In this document: positions 12,821 through 25,842 of the stretch, piece by piece
Layout of the letters: each line of letters opens with the position of its first letter
Position numbering within the stretch: the stretch's first letter is position 1
Origin: Kudoa neothunni
Lineage: Eukaryota > Cnidaria
Direction of reading: 5' to 3'
NCBI GenBank assembly: GCA_964304625.1
Contig: OZ199840.1
Location: 1,860,001-1,924,000, forward strand
Length of the DNA: 64,000 nucleotides
Position numbers and translations under genes: made by a program
The notes under the pieces: model-generated
Told to the model about the DNA's origin: nothing
Database searches by the model: none
Seen by the model: only the letters and a program-made list of their open reading frames with translations

Positions 12821-13993
12821 TCAATAGGGGAGATTATTGATGTTATCGATCAGTTTGTGCAGGATAGATTTTTTAAGTTTCAATTGATAATATCTATCTC
12901 CACGCTCACCAACGACCAAGTCGATTAAGTTGTGATCGACAAATTCGACAAGTTGCGAGCGTAGACTTGATTCGTTGGTGGTTAGAAAATTTCTCCTGCA
13001 ATACTCGTACAATTGGGTGTGGGGCATGTTGGCGGTGGGGTCGGCGGAGTCCCCCGATGACAACGCAGTTTTGATAATATAATCGAAAATTTGTTGAGCG
13101 TTTCTTGTGAGACTTTGGTAGACACACAGTACCGAATCGATAATTTTTTTGTTGTTGGCGCCATCTCTATCAGGTTTCAAATCTAGCGCCAATTCCATAT
13201 CGAAATTTTTCTCCAAATAATTTGTTGCGGCGATTTCCCGCCAAAAATGTTCCAACGTATTAATTTGGTAGTGCACGAATTGTGTTGAACAAAGAACCGA
13301 ATAGTAGGATATAGTTGATATGAATTGTTGGTCATTGTAGGTGGCCATTAGGGAGAACAACGATTTCTCCAATAACAACCTATCAAGTAATAGGTTCAAC
13401 ATATTTTCATTGATGCCAGTAGGAATGTAATTTATATTATCGAAAATTAGAAGTGTTTTACGGGGATTCTCCACATCGTCGTTACTTGCGAGCAGCTTGA
13501 GATTGTCAAAAAATCTATTCATCATATCGATAAACTTTTTCGACGAAACTTTTATCTCATCCACAAAACATTCATCATCCAACACACCATAAATAGCGTT
13601 GAGTTGTCGCAATAAATCAAAATAATAAATCTCCGAGTAGTTATGTCCGTTCATGATCAACACATGATAATTGGTGGTATTGAGTGTGAAGCGTTTGAAC
13701 GATTGAATCAATGTGTGCTTGGAACCCATGCCATACACGAAAACAGTTAGGCCATTGTCGACATCACGAATCCATTTGTGGAAATAATCCATGAGGATAT
13801 TGCTACAATTTTCAACTGTTATAGGTGGTGGCTGAGTGCGCTTTTTAGCCTTATTTTCCAAATCTTCTGAATAGGTCCTTAACATGTGATGAAAAAATGC
13901 GGTTTTCTCCGCCAATTGTATTTCATCCTGTTCATTACTCTCCTCCTCGTATACAGGAGAGGATAATCTTTGTCTTAACTTATGTCTGGCCAT
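12821..13993 (-). CDS. ORC2: Origin recognition complex subunit 2
   Basis: Single exon, 390 residues. An in-frame TGA 12 bases upstream of the ATG fixes the 5' end unless there is an upstream spliced exon. Residues 80-100 carry the ORC2 hallmark VYGMGSKHTLI (human LLYGFGSK). Residues 181-187 (LLIFDNI) correspond to the Walker-B-like strand of the degenerate AAA+ fold, which lacks a Walker A lysine motif, as in the family. Residues 294-385 (SLTRNAQQIF, then CRRNFLTTNE, SQLVEFVDHNLI) are the C-terminal winged helix. ORC2 pairs with ORC3 in the complex that marks replication origins and loads MCM2-7. The long disordered N-terminus of most animal ORC2 proteins (about 577 residues in human) is almost absent here. 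Confidence 0.92.
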   Translation of the reverse strand: MARHKLRQRLSSPVYEEESNEQDEIQLAEKTAFFHHMLRTYSEDLENKAKKRTQPPPITVENCSNILMDYFHKWIRDVDNGLTVFVYGMGSKHTLIQSFKRFTLNTTNYHVLIMNGHNYSEIYYFDLLRQLNAIYGVLDDECFVDEIKVSSKKFIDMMNRFFDNLKLLASNDDVENPRKTLLIFDNINYIPTGINENMLNLLLDRLLLEKSLFSLMATYNDQQFISTISYYSVLCSTQFVHYQINTLEHFWREIAATNYLEKNFDMELALDLKPDRDGANNKKIIDSVLCVYQSLTRNAQQIFDYIIKTALSSGDSADPTANMPHTQLYEYCRRNFLTTNESSLRSQLVEFVDHNLIDLVVGERGDRYYQLKLKKSILHKLIDNINNLPY

Positions 13994-14443
13994 TATAATC
14001 GGTCAATATCGGAATACACGGTATTCAACAAGATTTTGGAGCGCAACCAAAAAGCGATTTGGCAGTTTCGGACGCATTCGTATATAACCGTTTGCACGTT
14101 TTAATGTGTTTTCAACATTTTTTTTATAGTTTACAATGTATTTTTTAATTTAAGAGATATCTAATAAAATTTTGTGTTATTTTTAGACCTTTCTTAAATT
14201 AATAAATAAATAAATAAATTTACGTCTTAATTAAATTGTTTAATTTTTTATTTAAAGCTTATCAACGTAATAAGGATTCTTAAATCATTCTAGGGAAAAA
14301 TGAATATTATCGAAGTTTGTTTTTATGCTTTTTTGTTGATTGAGCATTAGTTCAATCACAACATAAACATACCATTTTTTCGCCGGCATTTTATTTCGTA
14401 CACGTTTCATTTGAGGTTTAATTGGAAGATTTTTCAAAAATTA

Positions 14444-14599
14444 ATGATAATAACAATAATAATATCAATAATAAATATGGACCATTTATTCATAGATAGA
14501 TTAATGTATGATCGGATGTTGGTATTCGGAAAAGAAGCTGTTAGAACAGATTTTAAAAATCGTAGATATACAATGATTCCTTTTGGAAATCATAGTTGA
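14444..14599 (+). CDS. Possible 51-residue membrane micropeptide
   Basis: An ATG-initiated frame encodes an isoleucine-rich hydrophobic segment followed by a basic/polar tail (FGKEAVRTDFKNRRYTMIPF). The shape resembles small single-pass membrane proteins such as respiratory-chain accessory subunits. I recognise no family, and such a frame can arise by chance in A+T-rich DNA. No introns or poly(A) signal support it. Confidence 0.2.
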   Translation: MIITIIISIINMDHLFIDRLMYDRMLVFGKEAVRTDFKNRRYTMIPFGNHS

Positions 14600-17500
14600 A
14601 AATAATCTGTATATTAGAATTCATTTAATTTGCGTCGTTCAAAATTTTAAATAAAATTATGAGTAGAATTTAACAGATTCAATTATTGGGAAGATCAGTA
14701 GATCGTTTTACGAATTAAAATTTTTGAAGAATGCTAATTATCTTGAAATATCACACTTTTCTGAATTAAACTACTTAGAGGTATATACTGATTAATTTCT
14801 TTTGATACTATCTCGCTGATATTCCTTGTGATCCACGTTATTGAATGAAATTGTTGTATTGTTGGTCAAATAAATTAAAATGGGCGTAGAAATTTTTCAG
14901 GTGTGTAAATTATAGTCGCAGAATAAAAATAGAGAGAAAGGATATATTTTTTACTTTGTAAAGCAGCGATGCGCGCGCCGTATAAAAAATTCCGATTTGA
15001 AATAACAAATTCTGAAAATGATTAATATTCCCTTTAAAATTTTTAAATTTTACAACTTTAAATAAGAATTAGATAATTTTAAAGAATTTTTCACCTACAT
15101 CAGATAATATTGGGAGAAAAATTCAATTAAAAATGTTATTATAAATGAAATGGATATTTTTTATTTTGTAATATTTTTGCAATTTTCATATTGTGTTAAC
15201 ATGACTCTGTGTGTTCAAAAATAACAATTATGATATATTCAGTTTTTCAGTTATTTTTGATGATATAACTTTTACTGTAGATAAATGCGAACCAATTTAT
15301 CATTTATTTAAAAAATTTTTACAAGAATTTAAAGAAAAACTATCATATATGTAAATGAAATAAAAATTTTAGTTACCTATAATTGGCGTTTATTATAAAA
15401 ATATTTAATTGTGATAATTAATTGCTTTTATGTGTATTTATAATTTGAAAACTTCTAGTTAAATCGAATTAAAATTTTAGTTTATTAAAATTATTTTAGA
15501 TACAAAATATTGGTGATGCTGGATCTATTATAAAGTTAAAATGAACATAGGATGATTATTAGATGCAATGGGAGGAGTGTTACTGAGCGAATATATTTAA
15601 AGAAATATATTCTTATGTTTAGATTGATGTGCGAAGGTATAATTTAATTTAAGGCTTTGTTGACTCCTCTTATTAAACTTATTTTCAGTTTAAATACATC
15701 TATATAAGTAAAGGAATTATCAGTCCAATTTCATTTCTATTATCTAATAAATAGAGTGCTAAAATAAAAATTTAAAAATACAGTGAAACATTGCCTATTT
15801 ATTATTAAAGCATTATATTTCGTTATTTCTATATAAAAATTTTCTTGAAATTAATATTTCTATTAGAATAACATTAGAATTCAACCTGTTTATATCATAA
15901 ACTCATATTCATCTATATAAGATGCATTTTTACACAGCAATGTAACTTTAAAATCTACATGCGTCTTACACGCGATTAAATCGAATAATTTTACATCATG
16001 AGTGAAATCCTATTTTTAGTAAGTTAGTTACAAAAATTGAAAACCTGTAGTGTTAATATGATTTACTTTTATTTCAATAATTCGCTTCCTAATATTTACT
16101 TAATTATCAATCTTCAATATATGCTCAATTTACCTGTTTAATAACTATTTTTTAGTCCGTAGTGAAGATTAATAAAACTAAGTTTTTTTTAACCAAAAAT
16201 AACCTAATTTATTAATAAACGTCAAATTTTACGAAATATTAATTGGTATTAGTTTTTTATTACATAAGCAATTAAATTCAATTTACACAATAAATACCAT
16301 AAAATCTAAAAAATCTAAAAATATTCAAATTAAATAATATAAGGTAAAATCTTAATTATCCCAAAAAGTGGAGGAACTAACATTTTACTCTCAAATACTG
16401 AAATCTCATTTTATATCAAGTTTTGCGCGTGCGAAAAATTAAATTTAGGGGTTGGTTACATCTTTTATTTTTAACGATTCTATGTTGGTGTGTTATTCAA
16501 AAAAAAAGAAATATTATTTTAAAAGTATAACTTCTAGGTGCAATGCAGTCACTACACACAAATTTCCCTTACGTGATGTGTGATATGCGATTTGTGATAT
16601 ATGAGGCTATATTGCTGATGTGATAGATTGAAATAAAACATTTTAATTACTGGAAAATGGTTTATTATTATTTAATTCATTATTTCCTCTCAAGTTGAAA
16701 ATTTTGAGTTATACAACTAAGGATGATAAGAATTAATAGAATACCAACGAGGAGAAATTGATCAGAGTTATCGATAAAAATCTTTCGGTTTTCCTCATTA
16801 TTTAAAATACACCTTATTCTTAGAATTTACTACTAATTTGTGAAAAGTAGGCCTTGACAAGACTTTAAAGTAAAAATTCAATGGAAAAACAAAAATGAGA
16901 TGATTGTTAAATTATCCAGCTCCATAGATAAACGGTTTTTATATATTAAACGATAAGTTTCGATTCAAAAGTAATATAAACTGTAAAATATAATTTTCCT
17001 TTCCTCAAAATTTATCTGTTCACAATCAATATTGATACATTTTGATCTTAAAATATTATACGCTTTGTGTCATTTTATTTCTATTAATAAATTAAAAATT
17101 TAAATTAAATGAATAACGATTAAATGTAATAAAAATTAAGCTCGCGCAGCATCATACGCAGACGCTAATCGAGATTTCACTTAAAAAAATTTCAATCGAA
17201 TTTTACATTAAAATTAAAGCGAAAAGTAATTTAGATTAATAGAATTTCTTTATACTTAGAATCTAAATAGATCTGAAAAAAAAATCGTTCGGATACACGG
17301 AGTTTGAATATACAAAGTTCTGTGTACTCACAATTTTCGGTTGCAATAAACCATGGAAACAACAGTAACTGCAAACTGTGAACAGTTGATTGAGTTTGTG
17401 TTGTATTATCTACATATTTAGACATTGCAAACCACCAGATTTTAGTTGTTAAGAAATCTTTTAATCTTTACAATTTGTTCTAACTCGTTTATTAACTTAA

Positions 17501-18650
17501 CAATTCAAGGCTTGATGAAAAAACAAAAGTATTTTTAAGGCAAATATTTCCATTAAAGCCGTTATCATAAAAATGAAACACCCAATTCTAATTAGAAGAA
17601 AAATACCAATGAATCCTTCTAAAATAAACTTAAATGCGTTTTAACTCTATAATTATCTTTTCGAATTGCAAACTCACCTAATTTAATCAGCGGTTTCTAC
17701 ATAATACAAATATAGCGCTCGTACTTAATTAAACGTCTGACCTTTAAGACGCATGATACTCAAAAAGCTAAATATTCAATTTTCCACTCTAGAATGTCAT
17801 CCTAACCACAGATAAGCCATACAAAAATTCCTCATAGTTTTCAATATTACACAATAATTAGAAAAAAGTATGGCAAATTGGTCAATAATTCTTTTGAAGA
17901 GATAAAAAGGGCGCCTATTTATTCAAAAAGGGAGAATTATAATGACAACCTTTTATAATTCTCAGAAATCAAGTTTCGATATTAAGAAAAATCGTTTAAT
18001 TTATATTATCTGAATCAAACAAAAAGTCCCAACCCAAGGCAATTAAACATCACACGCAACAAGGCATTTAGTTGAGTATGATCACGCTCGTAAACCACGG
18101 CATAGATACACGAGCTTAATTCTCGTTAATCATAAGTAGTAAACGTATTATAGTCAAGCACGAACGGTGACGTGACAAAAATCTTCTTGAATAGTAAATA
18201 AACATTTCACAGCCGCATCAATCATGTGTTTGTTTACCAACAATCTTTTCAATGGTGTTTTATTCCCAAAAGATTGGTGGATCAGGTAGATTGGTGAAAC
18301 AGTTATAATTCTTCACAGGCGGAAGAGATAGGATTATTATTTTAATGCTCCTAATTCGTATATTAAAACCAATATAGTGACTATTAATTATTTAACACAT
18401 ATACAGTCATGTTAAATGATAGATAAAATTAATTTCACCGTTGTCAATGACACTCGAGTTCGATGACGAATGTTTTGAGAACAAATTCCATTACGGTTAA
18501 TTCCCAGTGATTAAATTATAATAAGGCACCACGAAAACAAGTTCATAAATTCCTTCATTATTTATTTTACCACTGAAATAGATTCATTAAAATTATTTCA
18601 TACAGTTAAAACCTTAGAATAATTCTAAATAGCTTTTGTTGTTGGTATGC
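14600..18650. other. Four-kilobase A+T-rich intergenic region
   Basis: No gene is firmly supported. On the minus strand 17230-17430 has an ATG exon (MSKYVDNTTQTQ...) with a textbook donor GTGAGTAC and, 59 nt on, an acceptor preceded by nine T; the joined frame ends after only 36 residues. Upstream of the tubulin gene, 18.0-18.2 kb is slightly less A+T-rich and contains TGACGTGAC, a CRE-like sequence. Confidence 0.4.
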
Positions 18651-18711
18651 GTAAATATTGTCACGCGCTAGCCGCATAAGACTCGTTGGCGCCCGAAAGT
18701 TAAGATCGAAG

Positions 18712-20064
18712 ATGAGAGAGTGTATTTCGTTACATATTGGTCAAGCTGGAATACAGATTGGTAACGCTTGTTGGGAGTTGTACTGTTTGGAACACGGTTT
18801 AACCCCGGATGGCCGTCTGCTGAATGGCGAGAATAATGGGGTTAGTAAAGACAAGCATGAATTCAGTACCTTTTTCTCTGAGACTGGTTCCGGCAAGTAT
18901 GTTCCAAGAGCAATTATGGTTGACTTGGAGCCGTCAGTTATTGATGAGATCCGTTCCACAACGTACAAAGGTTTGTTCCATCCGGACCAATTGATCGCTG
19001 GCAAAGAGGATGCTGCTAACAATTACGCCCGTGGACATTACACCGCCGGTAAACAGGTGATTGATCAGGTTTTGGATCGCACAAGAAGACTCACAGAAAA
19101 CTGTTCTGGTCTACAAGGTTTCATGATCTATAGATCTTTCGGTGGTGGTACTGGTTCTGGATTTTCGGCGTTGCTTTCCGAAATGTTGACATCTGAGTAT
19201 GGAAAGAAACCAAAAATCGAGTTTTCAGTATATCCAGCACCACAGATATCCACCGCAGTGGTTGAGCCATACAACACAGTTCTTACCACTCACACAGTTC
19301 TCGAACACAGTGATGTGACTTTTATGATGGACAACGAAGCAATCTATGATATTTGTCGACGCAATCTTGATACTGATCGACCTTCTTACCAAAATCTTAA
19401 TCGCCTTATTGCTCAAGTTGTATCTAGTATAACAGCATCACTTCGATTCGACGGTGCTCTCAATGTGGATCTTAACGAATTTCAAACTAATCTTGTGCCC
19501 TATCCAAGAATTCATTTCCCATTGGTCACCTACGCGCCTGTTGTATCAGCCCAAAGAGCTCAACACGAACAAATGTCCATATCTGAAATCACCAACGCAT
19601 GTTTTGAACCCTACAACCAAATGGTCAAGTGTGATCCCAGAGATGGAAAATATATGTCGTGTTGTTTATTGTATCGAGGTGATATTGTGCCCAAGGACGT
19701 CACCACTGCCATCTCCCAAATCAAAGCACGTAGAACAATTCAATTTGTCGATTGGTGCCCAACCGGTTTCAAAGTGGGTATCAATTCTCAACCTCCTGTT
19801 GTTGTACCTGGATCCGAGATGGCCTCAGTTCCTCGAGCCGTTTGCATGTTGAGCAATACAACATCTATTGCTAGTGCTTGGGCCAGAATCGACCATAAAT
19901 TCGATCTCATGTACAGCAAACGTGCTTTCGTTCATTGGTACGTGGGTGAAGGAATGGAAGAAGGTGAGTTCACTGAAGCCAGAGAGGATCTTGCTTCTCT
20001 CGAAAAGGATTACGAGGATGTGGCTAGAGACTCTGCTGATGAGAGTACTCAAATGGAAGCCTGA
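18712..20064 (+). CDS. TUBA: Divergent alpha-tubulin isotype
   Basis: Single exon, 450 residues. I start at the ATG of the MREC motif, which is the N-terminal autoregulation motif of alpha-tubulin; upstream in-frame codons are not part of the family. The GTP-binding T4 loop GGGTGSG, the residues around the catalytic glutamate ([14 protein letters not shown]) and the C-terminal core ([17 protein letters not shown]) are intact, so it should polymerise with beta-tubulin. Oddities: the luminal K40 loop is two residues longer and has Glu at position 40. The tail ends Gln-Met-Glu-Ala, with no terminal tyrosine and few glutamates, so it cannot be detyrosinated or K40-acetylated in the usual way and offers little polyglutamylation substrate. 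Such features are typical of specialised (for example germline or ciliary) isotypes. AATAAA lies 240 bases after the stop. Confidence 0.98.
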   Translation: MRECISLHIGQAGIQIGNACWELYCLEHGLTPDGRLLNGENNGVSKDKHEFSTFFSETGSGKYVPRAIMVDLEPSVIDEIRSTTYKGLFHPDQLIAGKEDAANNYARGHYTAGKQVIDQVLDRTRRLTENCSGLQGFMIYRSFGGGTGSGFSALLSEMLTSEYGKKPKIEFSVYPAPQISTAVVEPYNTVLTTHTVLEHSDVTFMMDNEAIYDICRRNLDTDRPSYQNLNRLIAQVVSSITASLRFDGALNVDLNEFQTNLVPYPRIHFPLVTYAPVVSAQRAQHEQMSISEITNACFEPYNQMVKCDPRDGKYMSCCLLYRGDIVPKDVTTAISQIKARRTIQFVDWCPTGFKVGINSQPPVVVPGSEMASVPRAVCMLSNTTSIASAWARIDHKFDLMYSKRAFVHWYVGEGMEEGEFTEAREDLASLEKDYEDVARDSADESTQMEA

Positions 20065-20303
20065 GTTTTCTTCAGTCTATCTCTCAATTATTATTACTAT
20101 TACTAGATTTGTGCTGGTTGCGTTTTGAAACAGTTTTTATTTTTGTTTGCGTGCGCTCTTCCTTGAAAATTGTCAATTAATTTGGACATTATTTCTTTAG
20201 TGGAAAATTTTAATCTGTTTCGACATTTGGCGGGAATTTTCATTATAATTAGTTTGTTGAGCTATGCGTTAATCAGTGTAATTTATGTTTTTATTAGAGC
20301 TAA

Positions 20304-20309
20304 AATAAA
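20304..20309 (+). promoter_or_regulatory. Poly(A) signal of the tubulin gene
   Basis: AATAAA 240 bases downstream of the tubulin stop codon, in the correct orientation and followed by A+T-rich DNA. Confidence 0.5.
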
Positions 20310-22686
20310 GGACCGCGCTCGTACGTGCATTATTTATTTTATATATTAAAACTGTTTTGATAATTAAATAGTGTTAGAATTGCTCGCTTCAAATAATCTA
20401 TAAGTATAATTACTATGAATTAATGAAAAATAAAAAATCACGTAAGGATTGGTCGTACGTATCTTTCTGCTTATACCGCGGGTTTAAATTTATCGTTTTC
20501 TTTCTTTTTTCTACCACAGTTAAACAATTAATAAGTTATTGTAGTTACATCAATGTGTTGGTGAATTGAAAGACAAACATTTTTCTTAATATTTAAAATT
20601 CTAAAATTATTTTCAAGTTTTTTCTATATCGTTTTTCTAAATGTTAATATATTGTCGATATAAACATTTTAATCAACTAAAATTCATTTACATTATATAG
20701 GAAAACCGGAATATGGAAATATTCAAGACCCAATAATCAGTAAAAATGGTATTGTACGGGGTTTTAATAAACTAATAACATCAAGAATCGGTGCAGAAAA
20801 TATCATGAAAACCGTCTGGCGCTGCCTCCTAATGTTCTCAGCACGTTAAAAGCATGTTAGATTGCTTTTTATTTTTTTCATAAACATAATTTGTGAATAA
20901 ATAATCAAATATATCAATTGTTTTGAAAATTTCATTTTAAAGGTCTAAATTTAATTATCTACTATATTCGGATAGATTATATTTACTTATTATGATTCTA
21001 TAAATATATTTTTTGTGGTAAATGAAAGTTTACCGTATCTATTTTAATTAACGGTCACGTGTGAATAATTAGATCCTTACGAAAAATAAACATTAATTAA
21101 GTATATTCATAGCATATTTCTAAATTTTTGTGTGACTAAAATGAATAATAATTGTATAGCTACATTTTTATTTATTTTTAAAGCATATTGACCAAAAAAC
21201 GTTGTGGGGTCCAAAAGACCCCAAAGTTCTTATTTATATATTTCAATCTAAAACTTTAATCAAGAATAATTTAAAATTTTCATGGATTAATTTTAATACG
21301 GACAGCATTAGTGTTAGGGTGTGTCTGTTCGGCCCCTCACCCACAAAAACTTCCGACCCCTGTTGTATATATATAGTAGTGTGGTTTATAATGATGCCCT
21401 CCTAATTTGTAGTAATAACAATGGCGTAATGGTGACCCCCCTTAATAATTCAGAAACGGAATGTGATTTTATTGATAAATGATTGGCAACTAGTTTAAAC
21501 ATCATGGAACAGAGCAGTAGCATTAATAACTGATTCTATTTCGAATTTTTGTTCAACTTTAAATCGTATTATAAACAAAAAAATAACTATTTTTCAGTAA
21601 TATTTAAGTTATAGTTAGTTTTGTTTTTTATATGTATAAATGTCTTTAAATAACATCACGTTGGTTTTTGTAATAATTGATGGCGTTTAAGACCGATTCA
21701 AAAGGGGGTCCCAAATGGATCCCATCGGCACACGCGTAATCGTTTCGCATGCAGTACAGGGAGGATTAATTTTAAATGTTTTTTAAATAAAATCATCATA
21801 ACGAACTAAATGAAGGCATCTGACCAACGTACATCTATTAAGGAAATGTACTCATAACCTTCAAGAGAACCAATACAGTTACGTGTGCGAAAATGCATTC
21901 GAGCTTTAAGGGGACTCCGTTGGCCAGACTGAATTAATTGGAAGGTTGGATTTATATATTTCCTATTTTTCCGAAATAAATATGACTCTACTTAAAATTA
22001 ATGGTTAGAATAATTTTTTCAACAGATTTAACCACATCCTATTATTCTTTTTAGAGTGTGTTTATAATTTTGAAAATTTTAAATTATTACAACGATTATT
22101 AACTCCCAATTATTAGAATCTGATGACTAAAGGGTTAATCTCAGACTACGTATTTTAAATGCTATTAAATTCTCTGAATTAAATTTGTGTTCAGAAATTC
22201 TTTAATTTTTATTATATATCAAAAAAATTGTATGTGCGAATATTTTAAGAAAAATAAGATCTTTAAATTCAATATAATTGTTGGACTAAATTTTTTGTTA
22301 AAATTGCATCCATTCACTTGTATAAAATTATTGTAATTTATTGTCTGGATTAACAAATTATGATGGGATATAAAGCGTGAAATTTAGCTTCAACAAACTA
22401 TACATTAATATCAACAGATATAATTCTATTATAAAAAGCTTTTAATCAAAGATAGAAAAGTTAATAAAATAATAAAGGATCTGATGCTGTATAAAATGGT
22501 GTTTAGGGTGTACACTTGGATTAAAATTCGTTTAAAATATGCCTATAAGACAATTTAATTCGCATATACGACATTTTGACACGTATTTGAACAGAGAAAA
22601 TTTTAAATAAATTGGATATAAAATAAATAAGAGTTAATTAATGAATACCAAAAGCTAGTGCAATTAATAATTTTATTAATGACCAT
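20310..22686. other. Intergenic region with transposon ends
   Basis: No gene is supported. At 21204-21222 there is a palindromic GGGGTC...GACCCC motif like those in the piggyBac-type element at 25.8-29.1 kb, and at 21710-21735 a related GGGTCCC/GGATCCC pair. At 21325-21361 a stretch ends in a hAT-type terminus, reading inward as CAGGGGTCGGAAGTTTTTGT. These look like unrelated, decayed fragments. Confidence 0.4.
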
Positions 22687-23724
22687 TTATTCTAAATATA
22701 CAAAGCCTCCACTATCAAGGATCAAATGTCTAACGGCGCTATATTTGATGAGATGACAAGAACCGGCAATAAGTTCCACAGTAGTATCACTAGAATAAAT
22801 AATAAAGTCAAAAGGAACAAATTCAATAGAAATGCACTCAAATGTTATAGGATCCAAATCTTTTAATACTCTGATAAACACATATTGATCAGAATTGAAA
22901 TAGTGGCCTAGTTTGGTGGGTTCTACACTCGAAATCCCAGGAGGCAGCTTAGTTAGATGACATTTGAAGTGATGCAACAATAGTTTTGAATAGCTAAATC
23001 GAAATCAAAACCAACGTAGTATCAAACAATCAAGCGAACTTTTTTAGGTAGATAATTTCGTTATCGGTTAGAAAATTTAAATTATCAGAGGATTCAAGTT
23101 GATGTGCCAGATAGAAGCAATATTTTTCAATCTAAAACCAATATAATAGGAACATGAGTAAGTCGCATCACCGACTTTTTCAATCCGGCATTTAAGATAA
23201 CATTTGATAACGTAATATTGTCTTTCAACCTGAATTATAAAATCAATTAAGAAAGCTTTGCAAATTTATAGGTCTACATCTAATTTGAAAAGTATATTTT
23301 GAATGGCATTGGAAGGCAGATCTTGTGAAGAATCTAAAATTGCCTTCTGGTTGAAGGTTAAATGTAAAAAAAGTGTAAAAAATATGTGTTGGGTTCGATT
23401 ACTGAATTCTTCAATGAATCGATCACATAATCAACAATATCAAAGTCGTACGGAAGAATTTCTGGCGCTAACAACTCATTTGTAACAGTCTATCAGTAGA
23501 ACGCGGTTAAATTAAACCTAAACCGTTGTATATACTTGATACAACTTTTCTAAAACAATTTTGTTGAAATTAGACGTCATATAAAGATTTTGATGTAGAA
23601 CAGATTGTTTGGACAGATTAGTTTTTGGAGCCAAAGCGCGCAGGTCCCCGGCTATGCAATTGAAACAACGCGCCACAGGCAGATCAGCCTCACACCTCGT
23701 AAGAATGCCGTTTGAATATTCCAT
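22687..23724 (-). CDS. GINS4: GINS complex subunit SLD5
   Basis: Six exons: 23536-23724, 23403-23489, 23278-23346, 23176-23229, 23040-23131, 22687-22993. Introns are 46, 56, 48, 44 and 46 nt. The joined frame is 265 residues, ending TAA. By-eye matches to SLD5: LEKLYQ then NELLAPEIL (human IEKLEQ...NERFAPELL), the helical core VERQYYVIKCYLKCRIEK, KLPPG, QYVFIRV and the C-terminal B-domain GSCHLIKYSAV. SLD5 with PSF1-3 forms GINS, which joins MCM2-7 and CDC45 in the replicative CMG helicase. Intron 4 uses a non-consensus GTCGGT donor, forced by phase. The first exon adds about 40 residues before the conserved start; an internal ATG (YMTSNF) would give a protein closer to the usual 220 residues. 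Confidence 0.92.
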
Positions 23725-25817
23725 CTTTTTTTGAAAATAAGATTAAAAACTATTAATAACGAAAAAAAATCGAATAAAGATGACCTTTATTTAAACTACG
23801 ACATTTTAAAAAATTCTCCCCCATTTAACGGATTAACCTATAAATTAGTTCCATATGATTGTACAATGCGATATAAACTTTATCTTAAAATTTCGGAATA
23901 TAGAAAATAATTAATAAAATCTATTCATATTAGCTAAATGAAATTAAATCACACATTTAGAGGTTTTATTATCATTTTTAATATTTTATCTGAAATATTA
24001 ATAGTATATTTTATTTATGAAAGGAATAAAATTTTAAGTTAACAAGAATTTTGTAGTCCGTTGTCCGTTACAATCAAGAGTGGATCAACGGGAATAGACG
24101 AAAATGTATCATCCGCGTGATTTGAATTTTCGATATATGAATGAATAAATAATGCCATCAAAAAACATATATTCTTTTAATAGTTTTGCTCTTTCTGTTT
24201 GTAAAATCGTGAAATTTGTGCACAACAAGTTACAAAATAAGTAAATGTCGTATGCGCTCTTATAAGTTCTTTACTGTTAAAGAATCCCGTGTAAAAATAT
24301 TGTTATTTCGTTTTAACAACGTATGATCACCAAATATTCGACGATTTGATAATTTTTTCCGCGTATATTATGTAATTCTGCATATTATCGACGCACGCAA
24401 TTGCCAATGATGTTTTCATTCTTTAATATATCACGCCTTACATCGCGATAAAATTGTTATGCTGAGATTATGAATTTATAAATACAATGCCGAATATTTA
24501 ATTCAGTTTATAAATTTTTGTTGTGAAATAATTAATTGAAATTTGAAAAATATTCTACAATTCCTTCTAAAATTTCTATTGGGATTTTTTTAAAATCTTT
24601 TATTGGGATATTTTTCAGTGTAGAACTTGAAATAATTAACTAAAAAAATTTCACATTATAGTAAGTGTTATTTGTATACATAATGTACATTAAAATAAAA
24701 AATAAAAAGTGTTACTTTTATTCTAATTTCTATAAATTAGCTTTTAAATACGTATATTGTGTTGGTCACATTTGTAACTAATTTGTTACAATAAAAATCT
24801 ATTTATTATTTTTTAAGAAAATCTTCATTATACAAAATTTTAAAATGTTGAGTGTTAACTACTATTGTATTTAACATCAATATTTATTTACCCATACCAT
24901 ATGAAAGTTTGTAGGAAGGATGTATAATGAGTGCCGATATTTTTCTAGAATGTTTATTTCAATAATGTATTCAGAAATTTCGATATTTAAAATGCTATTT
25001 TCATAATATTAATATACTCATCATTGTCTCGAAGTACCATTTAACAACCCTCCCTTTCCGAAGTCAGACACGAAAAGATATTGATTGCATTATTTTTCAT
25101 GTAATTCAAAAATAAACTGTTAGTTTCTTAAAGGGGTTTAAATTCCTCTAAGATATTATAGGATTTTCATAGAAATCGGATTTTTATTATTTTTGATAAA
25201 ATATAAAGAGAACTAATCAATAAACTACGTATAATTTTATTATATTTAATAATATTCATAACTTTCATTTGATTTATTTCGGATTCAGAACGATGGAATA
25301 TTTATATGTATTTCTGCTTAACAGGAGATTAGCGATAACTAATCTAAAGGGCGCTTTGTTAGTAATCCCACTTTCTTCATGAATCTACGTTTACTCAAAA
25401 TAAAGTAGTCCACCATTCATTAGTTAAAATAAGAATTTTGTAATTTTTGGTATCTTCTCGGAATCTTATAGATTTATACTACGCTATTCTGAGTAATGAA
25501 AAATTAAGAGTGTTCAGATATTAATTGTTACTGCGAATTTTTTAAAATTAATGGTAGGAAGTATTAATGCTTTTTGAAAAATTCATAAATGAGGTTGTCA
25601 CATATGACAGTTTAGTAAACAACTATATCTAACTATAAAAGCATATCTTAATTTTTAATTGGACGCTTTTGTAATTCAAACTATTCGCACAGAAGTGCTG
25701 AAATATAAATTCTGGCGGGTTTGCCAATGTTAATTTTTAGGGGTTCAAAAATCAAGTTACCGGAAAATGTGTCATTAGATTGATTCAACCTAATTATAAT
25801 ACCTCTTCTTTTAATTT
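23725..25817. other. A+T-rich intergenic DNA, nothing recognised
   Basis: I see no coding frame with splice borders, no terminal repeats and no tandem array in this interval. Confidence 0.45.
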
Positions 25818-25842
25818 TTAACCCTCCAAGCAAGCCAAAAAC

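Noticed and set aside
18658-18711. Upstream in-frame extension of alpha-tubulin
   Set aside because: Eighteen extra codons precede the universally conserved MREC start and begin with a non-ATG codon.
21202-21405. 67-codon plus-strand ORF
   Set aside because: It spans transposon-terminal motifs (GGGGTC palindrome and a hAT end) and has no protein-like conservation I can see.
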